In this document: positions 1 through 6,246 of the stretch, in pieces | How positions within the stretch are numbered: position 1 is the stretch's first letter | Layout: each line of letters begins with the position of its first letter | DNA from: Bacteroidota bacterium | Lineage (GTDB): Bacteria > Bacteroidota > Bacteroidia > Bacteroidales > UBA10428 | Assembly (NCBI GenBank): GCA_024640925.1 | Contig: JAHEEB010000097.1 | Coordinates: 1-6,982, forward strand | Direction of reading: 5' to 3' | DNA: 6,982 nucleotides | Made by a program: the position numbers and the translations under genes | The notes under the pieces: generated by a model | Databases searched by the model: none | What the model saw: the letters and a program-made list of their open reading frames with translations, nothing else | What the model was told of the DNA's origin: nothing

Positions 1-409
1 CGTTAATCATGTCCATTTTATTGAGAACAGGTATTATCTCTAAATCGTGTTCTATTGCCAGGTATAGGTTTGAGATGGTTTGTGCCTGAATACCCTGTGT
101 AGCATCGACAATGAGGAGTGCTCCCTCGCATGCGGCAATTGAACGTGAAACTTCATAGGAGAAGTCGACATGACCAGGAGTGTCGATAAGATTCAGGGTA
201 TATTTTTGTCCCTCTTGTTCATATTGCATTTGAATGGCATGACTTTTAATAGTGATACCTCTCTCACGCTCCAAATCCATACTGTCGAGCACCTGGTTCT
301 GAAAATCGCGTTCAGCCAATGTGTGGGTAGTCATCAATAACCGGTCGGCCAGGGTGCTTTTACCATGGTCGATATGCGCTATAATGCAAAAATTTCGTAT
401 ATTCTTCAT
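1..409 (-). CDS. lepA: Elongation factor 4 (LepA), N-terminal part, cut by window edge
   Basis: Ribosome-associated translational GTPase (EF4/LepA), a paralogue of EF-G that acts on the ribosome in the cytoplasm or at the membrane. I translated 136 codons from the ATG at 409; the gene continues beyond position 1, so the truncation is only the window edge. All visible G-domain motifs are intact: P-loop AHIDHGKST (residues 11-19), switch I RGITIKS (50-56), DTPGH (76-80) and NKMD (130-133). The stretch [18 protein letters not shown] (44-61) and the later [16 protein letters not shown] (88-103) are diagnostic of LepA rather than TypA or EF-G. The full protein is usually about 600 residues, so roughly a quarter is seen. 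The start gives the expected family N-terminus MKNIRNF. It is divergent from the acetyltransferase unit and reads away from it. No Shine-Dalgarno sequence precedes the start, as is usual in Bacteroidota. Confidence 0.97.
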   Translation of the reverse strand, partial: MKNIRNFCIIAHIDHGKSTLADRLLMTTHTLAERDFQNQVLDSMDLERERGITIKSHAIQMQYEQEGQKYTLNLIDTPGHVDFSYEVSRSIAACEGALLIVDATQGIQAQTISNLYLAIEHDLEIIPVLNKMDMIN

Positions 410-437
410 TCAACTCAAATCATTTCAAATCAAGGCA

Positions 438-445
438 CAAAGATA
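438..445 (-). promoter_or_regulatory. Candidate -7 element of the lepA promoter
   Basis: On the minus strand this reads TATCTTTG, an exact match to the Bacteroidota primary-sigma -7 consensus TAnnTTTG. A start site about 7 bases downstream would leave a leader of roughly 20 bases before the lepA ATG. No good TTG or TTTG (-33) element is found 19-21 bases upstream, so the call rests on the -7 element and its position only. Confidence 0.45.
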
Positions 446-485
446 TCTATTTATCGTATTCGGGATGCTACGTTGAATAAAAAGG

Positions 486-517
486 TTGTTTCTATTTAAA
501 GAAATAATTGATATTTG
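486..517 (+). promoter_or_regulatory. Candidate promoter of the GNAT/amidohydrolase unit
   Basis: TTG at 486-488 is followed by a 21-base spacer and GATATTTG at 510-517, one mismatch from the Bacteroidota TAnnTTTG -7 element. Transcription would then start near 524, giving a leader of about 18 bases before the ATG at 542. This argues against the TTG at 515 as the acetyltransferase start, because that codon would lie upstream of the transcript. Short AT-rich motifs occur easily by chance. Confidence 0.4.
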
Positions 518-541
518 CTTAAAAGATTAAAGAAATCATCT

Positions 542-1009
542 ATGATTAAGATAATTGAAGTTGATTTTACAAATCAGGAGCATTGTAAAGAGTTCGTTGA
601 TCTGATGAACCATTACATGACTGATAAAATGGGTGATTATCCGCCGCATAATAATGAAAGTGCTGAACGTCTTATTAATGGGATGAGAAATCACCCGGCA
701 AAGATCTGCTGTTTCGCACAAATAGAAGGAGAAATGGCCGGATTGATCAATTGTTTTATCGGTTTTGCCACATTTACCGCAAAGCCATTTATAAACATCC
801 ACGACATTATTGTTTATAATAAATTCAGGGATAAGGGTATTGGCCGTAAAATGCTTGAACATGTTTTTGATAAAGCTAAAGAAACCGGTTGTGCTAAGGT
901 AACTCTCGAGGTAAGAGAAGATAATAAACGAGCCCAATATTTATACAGCAGTTTAGGATTTAGAGCTGGTAATCCACCCATGCATTTCTGGACAAAATAC
1001 ATCGATTAA
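542..1009 (+). CDS. GNAT-family N-acetyltransferase
   Basis: Predicted cytoplasmic acetyl-CoA-dependent N-acetyltransferase of 155 residues, the normal size for a single GNAT domain. The acetyl-CoA pyrophosphate loop is RDKGIG (residues 96-101) after the beta-4 strand NIHDIIV (85-91). The following helix is RKMLEHVFDKAKETGC. The C-terminal part has LEVREDNKRAQYLYSSLGF (122-140), the usual motif B with the N..A..LY...GF signature. The combination of TFTAKP and NIHD just before the CoA loop, and a C-terminal FW.K, matches a widespread uncharacterised GNAT subfamily whose substrate I do not know. The frame is open back to a TTG at 515, giving 9 more residues, but I prefer the ATG at 542: GNAT beta-1 starts right there (MIKIIEV), and the candidate promoter overlaps the TTG. 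The next gene starts 3 bases after the stop, so the two are almost certainly co-transcribed. Confidence 0.9.
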   Translation: MIKIIEVDFTNQEHCKEFVDLMNHYMTDKMGDYPPHNNESAERLINGMRNHPAKICCFAQIEGEMAGLINCFIGFATFTAKPFINIHDIIVYNKFRDKGIGRKMLEHVFDKAKETGCAKVTLEVREDNKRAQYLYSSLGFRAGNPPMHFWTKYID

Positions 1010-1012
1010 TCC

Positions 1013-1825
1013 ATGCAGGTTCTGGAAATTAAAACCATTATAAATAAAATAAATCAAAAGGAAATTTTTGAGGCTCAGACTCCTGATTTGGCTTTATCCA
1101 TAAAAATATCTGATTATGTTCCATTCATTTTTACTGCCTTGCATAGTGGACACAATCTGAGGAAAGACCTGGTTGAAAAATGCCTGTTAAATGATTACGA
1201 GCGCTGGTATGAGGAAGATCCGAAAACAGATGAATTTATCTCATTGCTTCCTGTTACACTTATTTCAAACGATTCGCGTTATGAGTATGATCTGAACCGC
1301 AGCGAAAAAGAAGCAATTTACGAAACAGCCTGGGGAAAAATCGTATGGAAAGCACCTCTGGATGAAGAAGAAAGAGAATTGTCACTTGCAAAATACAGGA
1401 ATTTCTACAAGGTTGCCGAAGCCCTCATCAGAATGATCGAATCGATGTTTTCGCGAGTTTTTGTTTTTGACATTCACTCATACAATTATAAAAGAATACA
1501 GCGCGAAACCCCGGTTTTCAACCTGGGAACCAAAGGCGTGGACGAAAAAAGATACAAAAAAGAGATTGATACTTTCATTAATCATCTCGAAAAAATACAA
1601 TTACCTGGAATTCAAACTGCCGTTAAAAAAAACGATGTTTTCCAGGGAAGGGGACATTTTGCGCTCCATATCTCAAAGCATTTCAGAAGTACTTTGGTTT
1701 TTCCGCTGGAGATAAAGAAAGTGTATTGCGATGAGATGACTGGTGAAGTCTTTGAAAAAATGGTCACTGCATTAAAAGACAAATTAGAGAATGCAATGGT
1801 GACACTTATCGAACCAGAAAATTAA
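1013..1825 (+). CDS. N-formylglutamate amidohydrolase-family protein
   Basis: A 270-residue predicted zinc-dependent hydrolase of the FGase family, whose founding member HutG cleaves N-formylglutamate to glutamate and formate in histidine breakdown. Family motifs seen in order are LHSGH (43-47), SRYEYDLNR (88-96), FDIHSYN (152-158) and a late FPLEIKK (230-236). H44, H47, E91, D93, H155 and E233 are candidate metal or catalytic residues, inferred from conservation only. No signal peptide is visible, so it is cytoplasmic. No hut gene lies nearby, so a role in histidine degradation is not supported. From family knowledge, FGase homologues in Bacteroidota are often found outside hut operons, near ATP-grasp or DUF1704 genes; neither is present here. 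It is coupled to the GNAT gene with a 3-base gap and followed immediately by a hairpin terminator. The true substrate is unknown: another N-acyl amino acid or a small peptide is possible. Confidence 0.85.
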   Translation: MQVLEIKTIINKINQKEIFEAQTPDLALSIKISDYVPFIFTALHSGHNLRKDLVEKCLLNDYERWYEEDPKTDEFISLLPVTLISNDSRYEYDLNRSEKEAIYETAWGKIVWKAPLDEEERELSLAKYRNFYKVAEALIRMIESMFSRVFVFDIHSYNYKRIQRETPVFNLGTKGVDEKRYKKEIDTFINHLEKIQLPGIQTAVKKNDVFQGRGHFALHISKHFRSTLVFPLEIKKVYCDEMTGEVFEKMVTALKDKLENAMVTLIEPEN

Positions 1826-1826
1826 T

Positions 1827-1856
1827 TGCCTTGCAGACCAACCGATCTGCAAGGCA
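1827..1856. terminator. Hairpin terminator between convergent genes, probably bidirectional
   Basis: A perfect 11-bp inverted repeat, TGCCTTGCAGA (1827-1837) and TCTGCAAGGCA (1846-1856), encloses an 8-base loop. It starts one base after the amidohydrolase stop codon and ends 10 bases before the stop of the convergent lipoprotein gene. The right flank (GTATTCTT) is weakly T-rich. The minus-strand exit (ATTAATTTTC) has more T, so the hairpin could end both transcripts. It lacks a classical run of U on the plus side. Confidence 0.75.
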
Positions 1857-1866
1857 GTATTCTTAA

Positions 1867-3261
1867 CTATTCATCCTGGATGCAACGGATTGATTTTCCT
1901 GAATGCCTTTCATCAGTGCTTTTTGAGATCGAGGATTTATCCTTCCATATTTGATAGTTCACAGCTTGTGTGCTTGACCACCATGCGGCAACCCAATTAC
2001 TATATACATCTCCAAAACCTACAATCATACCTGTCGCTAGTGCAGTAAAACCAACTTCATCGGTTGCTTGGCTATTTTCGTTGTACCAATTCTTGTCATC
2101 TTTATTCTTTAATTTATCTCCGGCAATTGCATTTCCACCAAGATATTCCACCAAAATATCCCACTCTTCAGTTGAAGGCACATGCCAGCCGGTCGGACAA
2201 ACTTTGCCAGTTTCAACGACATAGTAATTATATGTCGCCCCATATTCATTCCCTTCACCGTTAAGCCAGCAATAAGCAGGTCTTGCGAGGGGTGAAGGAT
2301 CCCATTCGGCCCAATTGCTCCAATATGTAAAAACTGCGGAATGATGTAAAGAAGTATTATCATTCAAATGAGTTGTACGTAAATTTTCACCCATCCAGGT
2401 CTGTTCTCCGATTTTTACTGTACGATAAACATTTCCCTCAATATCTATAACAACATAGCTTTTCACTAATCCTAAAATTATGGGTGCACTACCTGAAGCA
2501 ATGCTCTTTAGAGAATCTGTGGTAATATAAAATGATTTTGTGTCGTATCCCTCACTTGCAATACTGAAATAAAAACCAGGAAAACTTTCTGGTAAAATCA
2601 GCATGTTTTTTGTGGAAGGAACCACTCCAAAAGTACCTGAATACTGACTTGAATCTTCAGCATGTACATTTATTTCGGCTGACAACATATTTCCTGTTAC
2701 CTCATCAATAATGCCACCTTCTAAATATATCAAGTCAGTTTCATTCATTAAAAACCAGGCCAACCCCATTTTCATAAGGTTTAAATTTTCTGTACTGATT
2801 ACTTCTATAGATAGTCTTGTGCTTTTATCTGTTTCTATTGTAAAATCAATTGGCAAGGGGTCAGTAACAGCTGGCGCAAGTTCAGAACCGGTCATTGGAA
2901 CAGCAAAAATAATATTGCCTGCTGAATCAGCTACCAAGAATTCCGTAAGCTGGTATGCCCCTGGTACTAATAAAAGTTTTTCGCTTAAAAAAGCATCGCC
3001 CATTTTATAAATATCGATGCTGGTGGAAGTGTATTTTGTGGAACCACCAGTAGAAGTTTGAATTGTAAGGATAATGCTTCGTGCTTTATTTAAACTATAT
3101 ATTGGTGTACATTTAAATTCTGAATTTAAGTATTCAGAAGAAGATACGGAAAATTGCATTTCTGCAAAAATTTCAGGTTCAGATTCGTCTTTTCGGCAAC
3201 TATTGGTTACTCCTTGAAGAATCAGTAAACCCAATATCAGAAATTTTATATCTGTTTTCAT
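1867..3261 (-). CDS. FISUMP-domain surface lipoprotein, downstream tandem copy
   Basis: A 464-residue predicted lipoprotein of unknown function. The signal peptide is at residues 1-21 with a relaxed lipobox TNSC; lipidation is predicted at C22, followed by RKDESEPE. Three regions follow. (a) An N-terminal domain (about 35-157) with no name I recognise, marked by SEKLLL, LTEF and ADSAGNII. (b) A middle region (about 165-265) whose GFYFSIASEGYD resembles the beta-sandwich repeats of carboxypeptidase-regulatory-like domains. (c) A C-terminal Fibrobacter succinogenes major paralogous domain (FISUMP, about 272-464) with DIEGNVYRTVKIG, QTWMGENL, CPTGWHVPSTEEW, GFTAL, WWSST and a final SIRCIQDE. C355 and C460 are conserved FISUMP positions and could form a disulphide. 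The ATG at 3261 gives a good signal peptide. The gene lies 55 bases downstream of its paralogue on the same strand with no clear terminator between, so co-transcription is likely. The gapless N-domain match with the paralogue is 46 identities in 98 residues by hand count. Confidence 0.88.
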   Translation of the reverse strand: MKTDIKFLILGLLILQGVTNSCRKDESEPEIFAEMQFSVSSSEYLNSEFKCTPIYSLNKARSIILTIQTSTGGSTKYTSTSIDIYKMGDAFLSEKLLLVPGAYQLTEFLVADSAGNIIFAVPMTGSELAPAVTDPLPIDFTIETDKSTRLSIEVISTENLNLMKMGLAWFLMNETDLIYLEGGIIDEVTGNMLSAEINVHAEDSSQYSGTFGVVPSTKNMLILPESFPGFYFSIASEGYDTKSFYITTDSLKSIASGSAPIILGLVKSYVVIDIEGNVYRTVKIGEQTWMGENLRTTHLNDNTSLHHSAVFTYWSNWAEWDPSPLARPAYCWLNGEGNEYGATYNYYVVETGKVCPTGWHVPSTEEWDILVEYLGGNAIAGDKLKNKDDKNWYNENSQATDEVGFTALATGMIVGFGDVYSNWVAAWWSSTQAVNYQIWKDKSSISKSTDERHSGKSIRCIQDE

Positions 3262-3316
3262 ATAATTAATTATGGATTTAAAAATGTTTTTGAATAATTG
3301 CTTAAAAGGCTAAAGC

Positions 3317-4807
3317 TTAGTCTTTAATACAACGCAGACTAAGACCGGCATTTTTTCCAATGATACCATTCATAGCTGAAAATGAATTATTGGAAAGGTA
3401 TATCACCTGGGGTTGCAATTCTTCGAATGAACTGGACCATAAAAAACAGCAATAATCTAAATCACTGAAACTCCCGTTTACCGATCTCCATCCAGATGAA
3501 ATTGCAGTAAAACCGCTCTCATTATTATAATAATCAATATAATCTCCAAGATTATTTGAAGCAAGAAAAGTCTGATCAGGTTCCCATGATCCACCTTTAA
3601 GTTTTCCTCCGGCAATTTCTACACCACCCATAAATTCGATTAAAATTGCCCACTCTTGCATAGTTGGTATATGCCAGCCTTCAGGGCAAACATTTCTTGG
3701 ATCTGCTATGGCATACCAGTTATAAAAAGCACCAAGAGGATCACTGCCCCAGTTGCTATAATTCTCATCATACCATAAGGCTCCTGAACTCATAGCAGCC
3801 CATTCGGTATTATCGGTTATATTTGGTATTTCACTTCCATCGCGATAATGCAAAACCTTTAAATTTTCTTGCATCCATATCTGAGTTCCGATTTTTATTG
3901 TTGGATATTTATTCCCATCTATATCGGTTACTTCTCCAATGGTTGTAGTAGCCATTTCTATAATCAATGGACCATTGTCAGATGGGATTGAATATTTTTT
4001 TAACGAATCACGTGTAAAAGATTCTGAATATGGAGTATATCCAGCTTTTGAGATTTGAAAATAATAGGTTGGATATGAATCATCAAGTGATAAAATATTT
4101 TGAGCTTTATTCGTGGTATAAAAAGTTTTCTTATAAACATCTATAGTACCATGCACACCAGGTATACTATTTGGATAAAAATTATAAGAATTCCAATCAT
4201 CATTTGATACTACTACCGTAGCAGAAATAAACTCTCCTGATTCCATATCGATTATTGATATAGGTACTTTTATACCAGTAGCATCGATCATTAGAAAACT
4301 TGCAATTCCAAAATCTTCTGGCGTTTTACTAATTGTACTAACAATATCTACTTCTACTTTTAAGCCTTTATTCTTTTCAACACAGAATGCTATTGGCAAT
4401 GGCTGGTCTACCAAAGCTCCAACTGTTGTTCCTTCTAATGGGGCAGAATAAATTATATTGCCCGAAGAATCGGCCAGCATGAACTCTGTTAGTTTATAAC
4501 AACCGGCCTTTAACAAAAGCTTTTCGCTATAAAACGAGCCATACAGATTAGTAATTTTTATTTTGCTCGATGTATAGTTGGTTGGTTGATTGGTAGAAGT
4601 TAGAATGGTGAGTATTATATGCTCCGTTTTATTCAGATCGTTATCTGTCGCGGATTTAAAGAGGGAAACTGCGTTTGAATTCAGGACATTTAAGCCGAAT
4701 TCAACCGGGTATTCATTTGTATCTTCTTCATCTTCTTTTTGACAACTAAAAAATAATTGACAAAACAAAAAAATCGCAATAACTGTAATAAATTTTGTTG
4801 TTTTCAT
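3317..4807 (-). CDS. FISUMP-domain surface lipoprotein, upstream tandem copy
   Basis: A 496-residue predicted lipoprotein paralogous to its downstream neighbour. The signal peptide is at 1-21 (hydrophobic FITVIAIFLFCQLFF), the lipobox is FFSC and lipidation is predicted at C22. The mature N-terminus CQKEDEED is a good match to the lysine/acidic surface-export signal described for Bacteroidota lipoproteins, so outer-surface display is likely. The N-terminal domain (about 35-158) is the same unnamed beta-rich module as in the paralogue. The middle region (about 165-287) is some 20 residues longer than in the paralogue and includes YYFQISKAGY. The FISUMP domain (about 293-496) has DIDGNKYPTIKIG, WMQENLK, CPEGWHIPTMQEW, AGGKLK, SGFTAISSGWR, LWSSS and a final LRCIKD. 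C374 and C493 may pair. FISUMP domains are thought to act in surface binding or adhesion, but no ligand can be read here. It is the first gene of a probable two-gene unit. Confidence 0.9.
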   Translation of the reverse strand: MKTTKFITVIAIFLFCQLFFSCQKEDEEDTNEYPVEFGLNVLNSNAVSLFKSATDNDLNKTEHIILTILTSTNQPTNYTSSKIKITNLYGSFYSEKLLLKAGCYKLTEFMLADSSGNIIYSAPLEGTTVGALVDQPLPIAFCVEKNKGLKVEVDIVSTISKTPEDFGIASFLMIDATGIKVPISIIDMESGEFISATVVVSNDDWNSYNFYPNSIPGVHGTIDVYKKTFYTTNKAQNILSLDDSYPTYYFQISKAGYTPYSESFTRDSLKKYSIPSDNGPLIIEMATTTIGEVTDIDGNKYPTIKIGTQIWMQENLKVLHYRDGSEIPNITDNTEWAAMSSGALWYDENYSNWGSDPLGAFYNWYAIADPRNVCPEGWHIPTMQEWAILIEFMGGVEIAGGKLKGGSWEPDQTFLASNNLGDYIDYYNNESGFTAISSGWRSVNGSFSDLDYCCFLWSSSFEELQPQVIYLSNNSFSAMNGIIGKNAGLSLRCIKD

Positions 4808-4843
4808 AGGTAGATTTATTAGTTTAATACTATACTCTGCAAG

Positions 4844-4869
4844 TCAATTATTCATATTCACCTCCTTTC
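4844..4869 (-). promoter_or_regulatory. Strong Shine-Dalgarno sequence with 3-codon ORF upstream of lipoprotein gene
   Basis: On the minus strand, GAAAGGAGGTGA (4869-4858) contains 10 contiguous bases, AAGGAGGTGA, complementary to the usual 16S rRNA 3' end. It is followed at good spacing by ATG AAT AAT TGA (4855-4844). The TGA is in frame with the lipoprotein ATG at 4807 and lies 36 bases upstream of it, with no other stop between. The lipoprotein ATG itself has no Shine-Dalgarno sequence. This could be a translated leader minicistron, or simply sequence around the transcription start, since the candidate promoter ends at 4869. Confidence 0.4.
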
Positions 4870-4899
4870 AAACAAAGAATACTATAAGAATAATGCCAA
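4869..4899 (-). promoter_or_regulatory. Candidate promoter of the lipoprotein pair
   Basis: Minus-strand TTG (4899-4897) is followed by a 20-base spacer and TTTGTTTG (4876-4869), one mismatch from the Bacteroidota -7 consensus TAnnTTTG. Transcription would start near 4862, about 55 bases upstream of the lipoprotein ATG at 4807. The start would then fall inside the GGAGG motif, which would weaken the minicistron reading. Confidence 0.35.
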
Positions 4900-4936
4900 C
4901 CGTGTGACTCAATCTTTTAGAATATGATTTAGAAAG

Positions 4937-5136
4937 TTAAAATGTAAAAGAATTTTTAAGTAGTTGAAATGCCCGACCTGCATCCTGATTACTAAATTTT
5001 TTCTGAAACAATTCTTCTATCGGCCTTGCTGTTATTACCAATGGAATATTTAATAAGCAAGTTACTACGAACTATTCGAATAGAAATAAAGTTTTGCTTT
5101 ATTTACTCGAACAGGAACAAATGGTGGATTAAGAAT
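4937..5136 (-). pseudogene. Possible decayed reading frame (two adjacent open stretches in different frames)
   Basis: The minus-strand frame ending in TAA at 4937-4939 is open for 44 codons from 5071 and has no ATG. Its residues look protein-like: IPLVITARPIEELF followed by SNQDAGRAFQLLKNSF. Immediately upstream, a second frame (5136-5065) is open for 23 codons, including NPPFVPVRVNKAKLYFY. One frameshift in 5065-5074 would join them into about 65 residues resembling the C-terminal end of a protein. I do not recognise the family. Open stretches this short also arise by chance, so this is a weak call. Confidence 0.2.
5072..5083. repeat. 12-bp perfect palindrome CTATTCGAATAG
   Basis: CTATTCGAATAG equals its own reverse complement. 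It lies in the gap between the kinase and the lipoprotein genes, about 175 bases upstream of the candidate lipoprotein promoter. It could be a dimeric regulator site. However, OmpR-family regulators usually bind direct repeats, the distance is long, and it overlaps the possible decayed reading frame. Confidence 0.3.
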
Positions 5137-5241
5137 TCATAATTAATGATGAACAAAAGCATAGAGGTGATTAATAGTCAAATATATACACCGATGTTAT
5201 AAAAAAAAGTTTACAATATTAAATTGAAATATATTGATTCA

Positions 5242-6237
5242 TTATTTCATGAACTGAAGTTCAGCAATTATCCCGGAGTTTTGCTTGTTTTTTATTTGAA
5301 TATCAGCTCCATGTGCTTCCATTATTTTTTTAGCCAGGTGTAAGCCTAAGCCATAACCTCCGGTTTTACGCGACCTCGAAGTATCTACTCTGTAGAAAGG
5401 TTCAAATAAAAATTCTATTTTATCTTCGGGTATTCCGGCACCAAAGTCTTCAACCTGGATAATAATTTTATCCTGCTGATCAATCACACTTATTTCAATT
5501 GCTTTGTCTGTATTTTCCGAATATTTTAGCGCATTATCAATCAAATTTTTTAGGACAATACTTATTTTCAACGGATCTATACGAAGCACCAGATTTTCTG
5601 AAATTTCATGTACTAGAATTTTCTCTTTGTGTGGCCAAAAGCCTGATACAGTATTAAAAACCAAATCCTTAATTCGTGTTTTTTGAATATTGAGGGGAGC
5701 TTTACTGCCTTTAAGCCGTTCGCTTTCAAGCAACTCGGTAATCATTGTTTCCATTTCACGCAAATCATCCAATACCGAGCTTTTCTCTTTTGACTCGGCC
5801 ATAATTTCAAGAGCAAGTTTGGCGCGGGTAACAGGAGAACGCAACTCATGACTCACATCAAGCAATAATTGATCCCTGGCTTTAATCATTTTCCTTAACT
5901 CTACTGTCATTTTGTTAAATGCATTTGCAATTTTTCCTAATTCATCTTTGCTCATCACTTTCAGAACAACATCTAAATTTCCTTTACTGATTTCCTTTAC
6001 ACCCCGTTCTAATTCGTGTACTGGTTGAATTACCAAATGAATAAAAAAACCTGTCAATACGAAAACTACAATCACAACCATAATAAGAAAGAAAATAAGA
6101 TGGTGGTGAGCATCCAGAAAAATAATGTTAGAAAACAAAAAAATCAGAAGTATAACAATGGCTGCACATAGAATAATTATTCCCATTAGCTTATGAAGAA
6201 AGGAGCTGTGAATTAATGTAAAAAAAGGATGTTTCAT
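5242..6237 (-). CDS. Membrane sensor histidine kinase (HAMP, HisKA, HATPase_c) with minimal sensor loop
   Basis: Sensor kinase of 331 residues that should autophosphorylate and pass phosphate to the adjacent response regulator. Two membrane helices (about 17-36 and 47-70) are separated by only about 10 residues, NIIFLDAHHH (37-46), so there is no periplasmic sensor domain. Next are a HAMP linker (about 70-122, with VIQPVHELERGV) and the HisKA helix with SHELRSPVTRAKLAL (129-143), phospho-acceptor H130. The ATPase domain follows, with N box NLIDNALKYS (231-240), G1 DFGAGIP (264-270), F box EPFYRVD (279-285) and G2 GGYGLGLHLAKKI (293-305). All catalytic boxes are intact. The LRSPVTR variant of the H box resembles the CpxA/RstB branch. 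The ATG at 6237 lies 9 bases after the regulator stop, so the two genes form one operon with the regulator first. The signal is not known; the architecture fits an intramembrane-sensing kinase. Confidence 0.95.
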   Translation of the reverse strand: MKHPFFTLIHSSFLHKLMGIIILCAAIVILLIFLFSNIIFLDAHHHLIFFLIMVVIVVFVLTGFFIHLVIQPVHELERGVKEISKGNLDVVLKVMSKDELGKIANAFNKMTVELRKMIKARDQLLLDVSHELRSPVTRAKLALEIMAESKEKSSVLDDLREMETMITELLESERLKGSKAPLNIQKTRIKDLVFNTVSGFWPHKEKILVHEISENLVLRIDPLKISIVLKNLIDNALKYSENTDKAIEISVIDQQDKIIIQVEDFGAGIPEDKIEFLFEPFYRVDTSRSRKTGGYGLGLHLAKKIMEAHGADIQIKNKQNSGIIAELQFMK

Positions 6238-6246
6238 TTTAAAATT

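Larger units (their letters stand above)
4808..5241. other. 434-base gap between kinase and lipoprotein genes
   Basis: No convincing gene lies in this stretch. From the kinase side it holds an 8-base A tract at 5201-5208 (U-tract on the minus strand, after only a weak AT-rich hairpin, so termination after the kinase is uncertain). Next come short open minus-strand frames between 5136 and 4937, a 12-bp palindrome at 5072-5083, and the candidate promoter and Shine-Dalgarno/mini-ORF element at 4899-4844. The segment around 4965-5045 is visibly richer in G and C than its AT-rich flanks. Confidence 0.6.

Noticed and set aside
515..541. TTG start giving the acetyltransferase nine extra N-terminal residues
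   Set aside because: The domain begins at the ATG at 542, the extension (LKRLKKSS) has no family support, and the TTG overlaps the candidate -7 element.
536..937. Long open frame antisense to the acetyltransferase gene
   Set aside because: It lies wholly inside a well-supported gene, has low-complexity content and no recognisable motif; it is a shadow frame. The same applies to other open frames opposite the lipoproteins, kinase and regulator.
1867..4807. The two lipoprotein genes as one gene split by a frameshift
   Set aside because: Each has its own signal peptide, lipobox and full domain set, so they are complete paralogues.
4844..4846. Programmed readthrough or selenocysteine at the TGA linking the mini-ORF to the lipoprotein
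   Set aside because: Readthrough would add 16 residues before a clean signal peptide. No recoding element is visible, and being in frame has a one-in-three chance.
5065..5136. NPPF motif suggesting an N6-adenine methyltransferase remnant
   Set aside because: Four residues in a 23-codon open stretch are not enough, and no SAM-binding motif is present nearby.
5201..5230. Rho-independent terminator after the kinase gene
   Set aside because: The minus strand has eight T at 5208-5201, but the preceding stem is only about four AT-rich pairs (CAAT/ATTG) with imperfect extension, too weak to call.
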